Of a stretch of DNA of 64,000 bases, positions 24,401 to 38,600 are shown in pieces. Every line of letters begins with the position of its first letter. Positions within the stretch are counted from its first letter, which is position 1. The notes beneath the pieces are model-generated. The model was not told the origin of the DNA, did no database searches, and saw only the letters and a program-made list of their open reading frames with translations. Location of the stretch: contig CM055896.1 of the NCBI GenBank assembly GCA_029582155.1, forward strand, positions 4,246,616-4,310,615. The letters run 5' to 3'. Source of the DNA: Panopea generosa (Eukaryota > Mollusca > Bivalvia > Adapedonta > Hiatellidae). Both the position numbers and the translations under genes were made by a program.

Positions 24401-26635
24401 CCTAACAAACATTTATCCGAGTACTCGAAGGGTATGAAATACATGTACATCAATCCTGCGAGAAATTTTTAACAGGTAATCGATATTCGATTTATAAATG
24501 GTTAATGATGTGTAAAAGGACTCTTTGGGGCCGTGAAAAAATATATATATGATATACTGAAAAATTCGATATGTATAACTTCGATATATTTGCGGTTTTT
24601 CCATATAGATTTAGAAGGAAAAAAGTAAGGACTTGAGAAAAAGTTCGATATATCGAGAAATCGATATATTGAAGTTCGATATACGGAAGTTATACTGTAT
24701 CTGTATACCGGTAATAATAAAATACAGATCGGGTTCGATATTTGTCCTTGTGTGTCAAATTTAACAGGTGTTATGGCCCCTTTTTGCCTTAATTTTCAGT
24801 AAAAATATTTTTTCGATCAAATGCAGGGTCATAAGTCTGCATGACATTTACAGACATAGTTTGTTTTGCATGAAATACACATGTCATACAGTATAAGATA
24901 ACAGACTTTGTAGATCTAAAAAGAACTATAAAATATACCAACACAATGCATTTATGCATCATTAACAAACAGGAAAACTACTTTGGAGAGGACCAAAACT
25001 TCTCCGATTTCTACGATGCTCCATCCAGCAAAATAGAAGAAGAGGACATTGAAGGTGTGCCGGGTCCACTCACAGAAAAGGAAGTGGCAAAAAAGGAATT
25101 TGATGCAAGGAAATATCGACCATTTGCTGTGACGGTCTCTGTGACCCTTCATGACATACAGGCCCATTTAGTCAAGGTTAGATAGACATCAATATTCTGC
25201 TGTCAAATATCCTTAACATTTTTATCAAATTGCCATTTAAAACAAAATAATCAACACTGAAATTGAGGAATAACCAGTGCTTATTTTACCCACTTAATTT
25301 AATTTTCAATGCTTTATTCAGAAATTTCATTGCTTAAATACACCCAAATCTGGAGCACTTACTGATTTAAATCAGCAGTAAAAATATTTTAAATTAGCAA
25401 TATAATTATTGAAGTCTTCATCATCTTAAAATTTCATCATTCCTTCTGAAAATCACTTCTCCTTTTAGTCGAGCACTGAATTTTGTTTTGTAAAACTTCC
25501 TATTATAGTCATTCATGGCCTAAGTGAACTCATGTGGTCCGAACCAGTCAAAAATGTTGCAATTCAATGATTTCAGTCAGTTTAACTTGATTCTAACAGC
25601 AGTTTATAACCATGAAACTAACATTTCATTTTGATGTTGATACATGTAGATCAATAATTAAAAAACACATAAAGTAATACTTATGTTAGAGGGGGTAAGA
25701 ATAAAATTGCAATAAAATGCCTTTTCGTACTTTTTTTTATCCAAATCCATCGATTTTTAAAAGCAGACCCTGTAAATTATCGAAGACAATAGCATTATTG
25801 TGATGTGAATGTTTAAAATGGGCCCATTTATCATATATTTATCTCGCACATTTTCAAAAATTATTATTAAAGATTAAAATATGCTTGAAAAGCTTTACTG
25901 TAAAATCTGGTCCAGAATAGACAGGTTCATTGTACCATGTTATTGTTAATAGCAAATTAAAGTCTGTAAAATAGGTATTGTCATAATGTGAGGATATTTT
26001 GATTATGTTTGTGCAAAGTGTTTTATTCATCTTTACTTCAGAACTGTAATATGGAGAATGTGGCGTGTCCGAGTGTTTATGTGGAGCAGGTTGGCTTTGA
26101 AATGGATAAGCGATTCAACGAGACAAAATTACAAGTTCTCATCTCTCCCGCAATCCTTATAGTTAGAGACAATGTAGAGGTAAAGCTCATATCTTTTTAT
26201 GTTAATTGCCTGGAAAGAGATATGAAATGATGTGCATAATGCTTCCACAAAACTGGACAGAATCTATTAGATTAATCAGTTGACTGTGCTCAATTAATGC
26301 ATTAGCAATACCTGGTGGTGATATTAGAGAAAATGTGGAAATATTTAGGGTTCGTATTGATTTTTAAACAAAATTTCATCCCTTGTCACAAAAGCTAATT
26401 ATTGTTATTTGTTTATGTCAATTAATTAATGGTCCAGTGGTAGAGCATCTGACAAAGGAACAGAGGGCAGTTGTTTCGATCCTCGACCACTGCTATGTAT
26501 GGTGTCCTTGAGCAAGACACTTTATCCGCAAATGCTTAGATTCAACCAATGGTTGATTTGTCCAAGTTGTAAGAACTTGTTTTGCAATCCAGGTAAAATA
26601 ATGGCGGGTCTTACCTAAAAAATAACAGTTGTGTC

Positions 26636-26677
<42 letters not shown>

Positions 26678-29600
26678 AAGGGAGATAATTAAGTTCACAG
26701 CACAGAATTGTATATTCCATTGTGAATTTAATTATCTCCCTTTATGAAATTAAATATAAATGAATTCACTGTATCTATATAATCCAACGGCTTTATAAAT
26801 CTGTCCTTTATATAGCATGTGAGTAGTCATGAATCCTTAACTGGATCCTACTCACATAAAGCTATCACTTCATGTATGTAAATTTGTCCACCCTGTCCAG
26901 ATGTGTTGCATGTAATTCCATAGTATATAAGTCGTGGTCAACACCAAATTTATTGGTTTGGCCTTGATATTGTATCTATGGTTTGCATTGTAGCTAGGTG
27001 CACTGGCGGTAGTCTGGTCTGTACATTTATGTCTTTGTTATTCACAAATATATATATACCATGCATTATGAATGAGCATCTAAAAGGTTCCCACAAAATC
27101 GTAAATTCCGTTGTTGTGAATTTAATTATCTCCCTTTATTTGTGTGTGTGTAAATATATATATATCCATGTATATAATCTACATTTTGGGAAATGGAATT
27201 CGCAATCACTTGTTGGGTAAGGGGTGGTGTCCTTATACATCATAAAGACCGGATGACCTCATCACTGGGCCCGGTGCTTGTGCTAATACATTGACCGGAT
27301 GACGTCATATTGAACAAAGAAGTTAATATGAAAATGAAGTCTAATATTCTTAAATAAAAAATTTTGTAATGACAATAATATATTTTCACCTGTTTGCTAT
27401 GTTTACAGAGAGATTTAGACCAGGATCATCTGAAGGAAGGTCACATTGCCCTGTCAGGGTTACAGGTTAGAGGTCATGCAATGTTCTCACACCAGGGTCT
27501 GGCTCTGGAATCAGAGACACTAGAGTATGCTTGGCTGGTGGAGGTTATAGTTGGAGATGTCTCGGGCCGATTATCCACACCTCAGGTATGTATTGATGGA
27601 TGGAGCAGTGCTCCAGCATGCAGGTAGTTTACCCCCAGTTTCTGGAGGTCAGGGGTATAATGGCATAATTTTAAATTGATATGTTTTTTAAAACCCAAAA
27701 TTTAATGCAATAGCAGTAAGATTTGTTGTATTGAAAATAATTTTCTTGCTTATCCAAGTATCTTTGCCGTATAAATTATGCTGATTTACGCTTATATGCA
27801 GCTTATCAGTGCCCCTGGGCAGGTTATAGTTGGAGATGATTTTGGACACCGACAGTTTCTGTATTCTATGGTTGCCAGGGTTACATATCTTGTATCCAAT
27901 TTACCGAGTAGAGTGATAACAACTTATTGAATCTTCTTGTTTCAATTTCATTTACTTTGTAGAGCTATCAAAATGAAAGTTATATTTTTGGTTTTACTGA
28001 TTCAATGGTATTTTTTCTTAATTTCGTTTTTTTTTCAAACTTTATTATTCACATCCCTGGTTATGCTTGGATGTTTTTACAGATACATGTAGTACAAAAT
28101 ATAATAGTCTCTGCGTTGTCACTTACATCTCTGTCTTTCACTCTTACATTACAGATACAAAACATTGTCGAGTCCCTTCAGACGTTTGTAATGCTTGTAG
28201 AGGATGCAGAAAACAGTCTTCAATGCGCGGTCACATATCATCTATGCCAACATATGGTCCCCCAGCCGCAGTGTAAGAAATCCCAACCAAAATATAGCTT
28301 TCCATGCCCGTCGTCTGAAGATATTAAATACAGAATGACGAGAGCCTCTGTGGATTCTATCAATTTACATGTAGTAGAAGGAGGCTCTGCTCTTAATATT
28401 ATGGTAGGTTTTATTTTCAAGCTCAAAAAGAATGACCTGTATTCAATATAAGTTGGTTTATCAAGTTCTTGAAGAAGTTGAACTGGCCAAATCTGATCAT
28501 TAATGTCTGATTTTGATCATGAGTGATTTTGTTATTTGACCCTGTGTATGCTAGCACCTGCAGTTTTCATTGGATCCTCAAAAGATATTCACAGTAGTTA
28601 TAGAACCATAATTTCTCAAGACAAGTTCTAGAGCCTGTCAAATGGAATAATTAATGTTGAAGTTATAGCTCTTTGAATCTTCAACAATTTCTTTATTTGA
28701 CCATGTGTGCACTCCTTTGGTACCTGCAACTTTCATTAGACCCTCATAAAATTTATACAGTAGTTATAAAACTGTATTGCCTCATTTTTTAACTGGCCAC
28801 ATTGGAAGTTTAATATCAGAGTCGTGGCCCTTGAATTATACAAACTGTTATTTAAACTTGTGTGTACTGTAACACCAGTATTTATCATTGAATCTTCACC
28901 AAATTTACACAATTGTTACTTTATACCATTATGATCTGAACATTTTGGCAGCTTAGTGATTTATGGTTACAGAAATGCTTGCTTATGTAAATGATTTATG
29001 TTCTTTGTTGCATGATTAATTGGAAAATGTTTATTATGTCATAAAAAAACACCATCAATATAAGTTTTCTTCTTAAGGTGTATCCGGTGCGTCTATCCAC
29101 GTGCAATTTACATGGCGAAAACACAAGATCTGGAATTACAGGGCTGATAGAGCACATCTCAATTAAACAATATATCTCCACCGCTCCCATCAGACACGAT
29201 CTCAGCCAACCAGAAATCTGGCTGGAGTCAGGTGGTGTTTCTCTTGGACCAATCAAAGCAGAGGCAGCTATGGCTTTGCCCAATCCAGACTTCCATGACA
29301 TCCAAAATGATTTCTTGACCCTCCATGATACTTCAAGTACTAGATTATGGTTCCTATGGCCAGGAGATGCTGTTACTGTGCCTAATCTAGTCATAGGAAA
29401 GTGTGGTTGCTTAGGAGGTTGTAACTTTTTTGGAAATAACAAAAATGGGGTAGCTTTCTTTCATCCAAAGAAATCTCACGATGTGACCCCGACAGCTGTG
29501 TTTCGGGTGTCACCCGAAGGCACGGACCCGGGCTTTGGTCAGAGCTTGCTACATAAAAACAAGCTAGTGTTTGATATAAACAGTGGATGTGGATGGGTCT

Positions 29601-32600
29601 CCCCGAACAGTGGGTTTGCGTTCACCAGAGGATATATGAGTAATTTGACAACACCAGACACACCCGTTACAAGTATTACTGTGATTGAGGAGTCAACTAA
29701 TGGTATTGTTAGCCCCATACTGGGTCAGAGATCTGGGTTGCCAAGGAGTTCAACAGTGGAGACCCATTCATCGTCAAGTGTTACTACTACAACACCCAGT
29801 GATGTACTCACTCTTGACAACGTCAGTATGAATCCGTTTGACACGCTTAAATCAATTGACTCCATAGTGTTGAAAGACAGTGATACCACAGCAGGATATG
29901 AGGACTCGTTATCTAAATCTGTACGTAGCGTCTCAATAAGTTCCTCATCGTCACCCCCGCCATTCAGTCCAACAGCAGGCCCAAGTATCTCATCTCGGTC
30001 ATCTGCACATAGCCCATCAGGTAGATCTTCCATACACAGCATCAGTCCAAGTTTAAGACGTGTAAAATATGGATCCAGGTATGACCCAACGAGACAGACA
30101 TCGACAGTTTCACTGGAAAGTGAAATGTATTTCTCAGCAGAGGAGGACGCCCTGTCTTCATCAGACCCGAATTTCCCGCCATTCAAACAACCGTCATTCC
30201 ACGAAATCCATTCCTCCGAGAGTGAAAGTGTTACCTGGGGTAAAGGGGATGTAAAAGGGGATACATCCCCAATTAAAGGTGATGCATCGCCACACCCAAT
30301 GGACAGTAGCCTGCTATCACAGGTGGACCAAACTGTGATAGAGCGAAGGAGAAGCAGCTCTTCGACCAGTACAAATTCAACCTTGTCGTACATGTCTGCA
30401 GACACAGATCCAGATGAAACAATGTCAGGAGGACTGCCAGAGGAATATTCCATGGTGGATCTCCATGGGCAGGTATAACCAATATTTGTATCACTATATA
30501 GCATTTGACATAGGGCTGTGTTTCACAAAATCACTTGGGACAAAAATCGTTGTGTACATCAACAGTTACCCAAATGAAGTCCAACTTGGCTCAAATCATG
30601 ATATATTTTCTGGTAATCCAATCATTTTAATGTCAATCAAAATTTGAACATACAACAAAGAAATGAACAGGTTGATTTACGGCGATTTTGTGTATCGCAT
30701 CTCAGGTCTCTTTGTTACATTGGGTTATTTGTCATCGGTGCAGTCAATCCTCCAATATTAGGGACCATTCTTTCTGCTTTTTGAAATCCTTCTTTTCCAA
30801 CATTCATTCCTTTTTTCTCTCTCTGTAAGGGTCTTGGCTCCTTTCCTCTTAAAGGGAGTTGGTTTATATTAGATTATGTTAATAAGAGTTTCAGATGAAA
30901 ATTAGAATATTTTAATCACTTGAAGCATGGATGTGGTAATTGTCTTCATGAATCTTTGTTTAATACACCTTCATATTCTAACACCCTTCAGTTATTTTCT
31001 GTGATTTGATTGGTTGGTGCTCTTAGATTTGTGGGTAAAAACTGCGTATACACTTGGTGAAATTACCTGTTTTCATGTTTCATGTATTACTACGTCATTT
31101 CTTTACATTAATACCGAAAACAGTATAAACAGTAGTTTAGATATTTAGATATAGATATTAGATATTTTGAACAGTTTTGCGATTCAGTTATATTTTTACC
31201 AGAAACTACTTTCATAGCGTATCAGTTGCTGATATGCGGCATTTGGCTAAACAATAAGTTCAATTTAACACTAGTTGTTAGTGAGCAAATTTTAAAGGTA
31301 AAAAGTATAAGTGCGACAGAATAGGGTATTGCAAAAAAAGAAATTTCAACCATTAAAAACCTGATATAAGGTATACTGTATACTTAGCCCTATAATGTGG
31401 GTAAGTTCTGTAATATTCAATGTTTATTTTCAGGTGAACAAAGCCATCACCAAGTCGCCAGTGTTACTTCCATGCTATTCCAACCACCTGACACGTCTAC
31501 AGTGTTCAAACTGGCCGTCGGCTGCTCCATTTCCATCTCGTTATCACAGTGTGGATACCGACCCCTCTCATTTGTCTTTATCATCTGCCAGTCAGTCCAT
31601 ACAACTAGGCCAGACTTATTCCTGTCTGCCTCACTTCATGAAGGTAATGTTTACAGGTGTAGTTATGTTGCTATACACCCCTCTCATTTGTCTTTATCAT
31701 CTGCCAGTCAGTCCATACAACTAGGCCAGACTTATTCCTGTCTGCCTCACTTCATGAAGGTAATGTTTACAGGTGTAGTTATGTTGCTATACACCCCTCT
31801 CATTTGTCTTTATCATCTGCGAGTCAGTCCATACAACTAGGCCAGACTTATTCCTGTCTGCCTCACTTCATGAAGGTAATGTTTACAGGTGTAGTTATGT
31901 TGCTATACACCCCTCTCATTTGTCTTTATCATCTGCCAGTCAGTCCATACAACTAGGCCAGACTTATTCCTGTCTGCCTCCCCACTTCATGAAGGTTATA
32001 TTTACAGGTGTATTTATGTTGCTATACATCCCTGTTTTGTCTTTATCATCTGCCATTTGGAACACCTCACCGATTATCCTAAATCTGCTCAAAGATAAAT
32101 ACCATCCATCTTTGAACTATTCTTGATAATTTTTGCGTCTTTGATAAATGTTTATTCTTTTCATATTTATATATTTAAAAAGCCTAAATAAGCCATTAAG
32201 TTTAAAGAAATGTTCATGTCCATAATAATGGATAATATTTTTAACATTCCTTCTATTTATAGCACAGTAGATGTAGATTTTTACTCAGGCAATCCAGGTA
32301 TGATTCCTGGTAAATGTTGCTTTTTTCTTGTCCATTTCATGAGCAACACTGTTTTCCCTGCAGTACTCCATTAAAAAATTATCTCTATCCAATATTCAAT
32401 ATTTGTGACTTCAGATCAAGCAAGGTTTCAGCACTCGCATAATGAAAACGAGAGATCTGATGTTTCCTACGGAGAAAAATGAGGATGAAGAATCTTGGGA
32501 CAATGTAGAGGAGCCACTTTTAGGTAAAATTCCTTTGTTTAATGGAAGTAGCGAGTATAAAACACCAAAAACATGAATACCTTTGTTGTTGAGGGACCTT

Positions 32601-35600
32601 TATGGCCAAGTGGTCTAAGGCGCTGTCTCAAAAGCACTTACCTCTAACTGCTAAGATCGTAGGTTTGAAACCCACTCACTCCAAAAACTTTTTGAGAAAG
32701 TTTGCCAGTTACTTGCAGAAGGACAGTGGTTCTACTCAGATTAGTTCTGAGGTCTTTCTCCGCCAATAAAACTGGATATGCCATATATAACCTTAAATGT
32801 GTTGATAATGGCATTAAACCTCATTTAAAAAAAAAAAAAAAAAAACTTTGTTTTTGTAGTTGTTCAGTTCTTATTTTTCTTTACACGTGGCATATGATAT
32901 TTTGAAAAATAGGATGAGTCAATTTGTTGAAGTTAGTTGTGTATTTACAATAGTATCTCTTTTTTCTTAAAAAATCCATTTTTGAAAACCTCCTTTTCCA
33001 GCATTACTCTCTCAGTGTCCTGGCCTAGCATCCCTTAAAGAGAGTGTCAGTTGTTAGTCTTAGAAATAATGAATGTCGGTTATATGTGTTTACCATATAT
33101 TCTGTTTTTGACATTGAATAGATGCAGTAGATGGATCAACCTTGGAAAATGCCAGCAGGACGACAGCCACTGTGAAACTGAGAGGATCTGTAGACATCAT
33201 GCTGTCTCCGCTGCTTCTGGAATCATTCCAAAGGTACCAATTTTCATTAGATGTTCCCTTTTGAAAGAGTTTGAGAACTATCAAGGCCAGTGAAGCTATT
33301 TTCTGCTTAGATTATTGTTTACACATAGGTTATTTAGACTTTATTTCAACACTTTTTACTGCCAGTTTTTTTTAATGGAAAGAAATACATATTTTATTTA
33401 AAAAATGTAGGGCACTGTTTTATTTTATGAGAACTGTATATATATAATCTCTGAGGGAGAACTGAACTTTGGCTCATGTAAGGTTACCCATACTTGAATA
33501 TACATAAATATTTATTTTATCATTTATCCCAGTTACAATTATATTTAGCCACGCCCAGTTACCGCAGTCACTAGCATGTTTGACTATCAGTCAATGGGTC
33601 GTGAGTTTGAATACCTGCTAGGCCTTAGTATTTGTGATAATTGATATACAACATAGCATATCATTGTCATTCGTCTCTCACCACTGATTGAAGTGGGAAA
33701 GATAGCATTTACTTTCGGAGATGGGGTGTGCTAGAGTACTGGTTAACCTTCCAGGATCCCAAGAAAGAGTGGTTAGATTAACTGATCTTCTGTTAGCCCT
33801 CGATAGTATGAGACTGATGCTAAAATTCAAGCAAAATACGGTTACATTATTTATGAATTATTACTATTTTTGTCTCGCAGATTGTGTGAGGCAGTAACTC
33901 CTACCCTCACAAATCTCCATCCTTCCTCCATCCTGGATGGCCTTCACTCTCGATGTCTGGACCAGCTCAAAATTCAGAACCGACTGAAGAAGGGGGAGAC
34001 AGACATTGACACTGAGACACCTGATAGTGACCAGACTGGTGATGAAGTCACAGAAGAGACGAAGCGTCAGTTTAGTAATGATGGCAGAGTGGGCCAGAGC
34101 TCAGATATCAGGACTTCCAGTTACCAGGCTTTGATCACCTTGCCCAGGGTAAACTACTCATTCTGATTGCAAATATAAGTATTTGTATATAGCAAGCAAG
34201 ATATGTTTGTATTTTGGTTAAATATTTAACATCATTTTTATGCCACCAAGTACATGTAAGAGTAAGATTTAAGAAACTGACCTTTACATTTCTTTGATTT
34301 TAAGCATTCAATTAAAAAATCCTAGAATGGAGGGCAGGCAGCTTTTATAAGTACATGTATATTACATTATTATTCATTGTATATTACAGATTAACGTGTG
34401 TGCTCTGCAAGCAGGAATGGTCGAAGAACAGATTTCTTTCTCTGCCCTGGACAATATTCATGAGCTGACATGTGTATCATTAATGGGGGTGTCAGTGGAG
34501 GACATTCAATGTCAACTTCTTTCAAACAGTCATTCTTGTAAAACAGCCAATGATGTGTTGCCAAATCCGATAAATTCTTCACCAACTTCCAATAAGGGAA
34601 GATCCGATGCTGGGGAGCTTGAGAAAGACAAAGTTCCAGAAATCCTACGAGAGGAAGATGTGGGTTCAGTGACAGTTAAGGCTATACATTTACAGTTGAG
34701 GAGATTACTGAAGGACAGTAACTTCTCCGAGGACATTGTGCTTACTGCAATCCCAGAACAGAAATCCAAAGTCATGTTTACTTTTGAGAATGATGTCACT
34801 AAACTATTTTCTCCGATGTCATTAAGAGCAAGCAAAGTAAAGAGGAGCTCATCGGCCAGAACAGAAAAAGACATCACCGGGAAAAAGCCAATCTATTCTC
34901 GTCACGCTAGTCATGATGTGGTACCAGAAGATAGGTTTTCTTTGAGAAATAGTAAAGTTGAGGAAAATCCATTTGATGCAGCACCACAGCCAAAATTGTT
35001 GCGGCAAAAAAGTATAAATAAAGCGAAACCAGAAGAGTTGCTGATTAAAACAAGCAAAGACAAGCTGCAGGACAAGCAGAGTATAGGATACATCATGTTT
35101 GAATGTGGACTAGAGGACATAAGCATTACGGCAGTGCGGAGACTAGGTTACAAAGACAAGGCTGACACTGTTCTTCACGGACAACACGAAGATGTCGAAA
35201 CATCTGTAAAACAAATGCAGACTAAAACACGAGTGGATGTTGAAGGTCATAGTAAAGGTCAGAGCTCAAGTTCACAGAGTAAAGGTCCGACATCTCTGGG
35301 CCGGTCCTCCAGTTCAGCAAGTCAGGGTCAGTCACCTGCTGAATCTAAAAATTACCCACAAAGTCATCTGAAACCTAAATCTAGAATAGTCAGCGAGCAG
35401 GGTCACATATTTCTGGGGCCCGAGGAAGTATACACTAGCTCTAATTCCGTTCATTCATGGGACTCGAGGGTGTCGATTCCGTCTGATGCAAGTAGCATAC
35501 AGGAGTTGAACCCACTACACGGAGATGCGTCAAGTGGTACACTTCACCTGAAGACTATCTGGTTCAACTTCGCTGCACCTCCACCATTACCAATTAAGAG

Positions 35601-38600
35601 AAAAGCAGATTTTACCAAGTGAGTGAATTAACAATGAATTAACTACCATTGCAAATTAAGAAAAGAAAACTTAATATAAACATAAAATCGTATTTCAGTC
35701 AAAACATATTGAGAGCCTCCTTTATTTAAATAATTAAAAATAATGAAAGAATTATGCTGTTGAATTTGTTAGTTTGTCAAAACTATTCCTGTAGCAAGTT
35801 CTGGGTAATGGTCATTATCATCTTCCACAATTTGTTTAATTACTCTGCTCTGAAAGAACTGAAAACAGATATATCATAAATGTTTCTTGATGGTACTTAT
35901 TCATGCCATATAGGATGCAGACTTCAGATGCATACAACTTCTCTAAAACTGATTTTAACATTTCAAGTGAAATAGACAGCATTGGTTTTGGGGTGATGTA
36001 TTTGAGTGTTGACATTTTAGCCTTGTTAAATGTAAATATTCAAATAGCTATGACAGGTGTGCAAAGTTTGTATCCAATTATATAGGATTACATGAAAATG
36101 GTAACTGTTCCAAACTATTTCCAGTATTTCAATATAAGTGAACAAATGGTTAATGGTACCTTTTAGATTTCTGTTTTTTATGTCATCATGCTTGATTCAA
36201 AAATGGAGTAAGCCGGACCCGATTATCTCAGTCGGAAGCGCGTCTGACTATCAATCAAGGGTTGATGAGTTCGAATCACCGCCTGGCAACAGTCTCTCTG
36301 ATGATTGATATACGACATTGTGTCTCATTATCATTCATCTCTCATCACTAATTCAAGTGAGAAAGTTTTCAGTTACTTGAGGAAGTAGGTTGTGCTTGAG
36401 TTCTGGATAATCTTTCACGATCCCAGGAAACAGTGGTTAGGTTAACTGAAAATGATAAAAATAATGCTAAATATTCAATCAATCAATTAATCAAAATGGA
36501 GTTTAAACATAAACACAAAATGGACACTTATTGCTTAAAATAGACATAAAATACACTCTGAAGGAGTTTGTTTTACCTTGAATAAATGTGTCCGGGGTGG
36601 GGTGGGGTGGGGGAGTCAATCTTTTTATTAAACTTTTTGATAGATAGACTGATTATAAACCTATATTTTCCATTAACAGGTATGACTGGAACCTATTAAG
36701 CACAGCAACCCCGGCCATAAATGCATGGTTAAGTCCTTTTGATCGACTCATGTCGGCTGCTCGTACACTGGCACAAGAGTTGACTCATCGGACCAACTCA
36801 GTGATGGCATGTGTCATGACAGAAGCTCTGGATGTACAAAGGATACACATGCCATATAAGGTAATATATATTATCAAATTATTGGAAAGGTAACTGAGTA
36901 TTTTCTCTGTGAACCAGCACACTTAGAGACAAATGACAAAGAGCAATAATGTCATATATCAAACAACACAAAGACTGTAGCCTGGTGGGGATTTGAATTT
37001 ATGATCCTTGGATTGATAGTCAGACGTGCTACTGACCGAGCTAACTGATCCCGGCACATATGATAAGAGTGCAGTTTTTATTCTAGAACAGAGTATGATT
37101 GCTTGTAAATGAAGAGAAAAAATGTTTTTTACCAGTAGGAGACACTATATATTAGAATAAAATTTTATGTATGTATAAATCAATGACTTTCATATTCTTT
37201 TTATTAATGAAGAAACAAATATTCTCATGCTAGTTGGCTAAATCAATTTCAAAATGGACATTATGATACTAATCTTAAGAGAACACTAAATATATAATGA
37301 AAAAATGTGTAACTGATTTTTGTCTTAGAAAACAAAAAACAACCGGGTCCTCTTGTCCTGGACCTCTGCTTTTTTGGTTTAAGGCTTTATACCTGAACAT
37401 CTTTGTTTCAAAATTTTATGTTTCAAGAGCATGTCAAATTTTCACTTTCTTAGTTGATTTGATTTGACCTCCTGTTTGATGTGTTGAGTATAACAATAAA
37501 GTTGGCAAAGGCATTACTTAATAAGGCTAGAATTTATGTTCAGACTTACAATGTATACAAAGTTGAATGTTTTACACTTTCAGAGCAAGTACAACCGTAT
37601 CACAAACTTTTCAAGAACTCTCCAGGAGGACCCTTCGTGTCAGCTTCTCACTGTTTTGCGTCGATACATCCACAAGCTGGGTACAGCCACAGTGGAGCAG
37701 GCTGCCAACTCAGACTCCATCCCACAACTTATAACCATACAGAAAGGCATCCTGGCCCTGACGCGGCAGTGGAAAAATGTTCTGTATATGCCGCAGTTGT
37801 CCCAGTATAGCTTCAAAACGAAGAAACATCGACCGTACACGGTGTCGTTTGCCGTGCCGGATTCAGAAAATGAGAATGAGGATGATGACGGGGAATCTGT
37901 AGACTTTAACCTGGTTGATGAACAAGTGTCGATGCTTGATGAAGATGCCGTATCTTACAGGTAATTAACTCTTACAATTATTTGTGCTGATTTATTTAAA
38001 CTGGATTACAAATAATAAGATTAGAGGTTTTGTGGCTCATTCTTGAGTCCATTTCCTTGGTAGAACCAGTACTACTTTTGCCAAAAATTATTATAAAAAT
38101 TTGTGTACATATTCAGAGTGTTGACAGATTCGCTGTTCGCACAATGACGTTTACTTTACAATTTGATGTTTATAATTAACTTTTTGATATCAAACTGCTA
38201 AAATAATATCATAGTTTGATATAAATTAGTTACAAAATATAAGGTAAATATATGGTGCCGTAACCTGTTTTCGACCATCACCTGAAATTGATCACTTCCC
38301 AGAATTACGAATATCGCAATTTGAACTTTATGGACAATTGGCAATATTTACAAATAGTATCCACATGGTCATTGAAAGCTATTAAAAATAGTGCTTCTGA
38401 TACAAGTAAGACATTTTATGATACAGACTGGAAAAAAATGTGTTTCTCACTATGTCCATTTTTTCAGTTTACATAAAACCTCGACAAATGCTAAAGTTTA
38501 TTTACGAATATCGATTTCAAACATGTCTGCGTAAAACTGATGCAATACCGGTCCAAGTCTAAAGTTATGAAAAGATTTTGCTTGTGCATGTCAGAAATTA

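Noticed and set aside
27802..27822. Possible 21-nt in-frame microexon between exons 17 and 18
   Set aside because: The donor GTTATA is weak, and exons 17 and 18 join well without it when compared with the vertebrate protein. Kept only as a low-interest finding.
29725..30504. 259-residue frame on the - strand
   Set aside because: Antisense to conserved BLTP1 exon 19. The + frame carries the family sequence.
31397..32126. Several overlapping frames with repeated PSHLSLSSASQSIQLGQTYS-type text
   Set aside because: They are the exon 20 tandem duplication read through intron sequence or in shifted frames.
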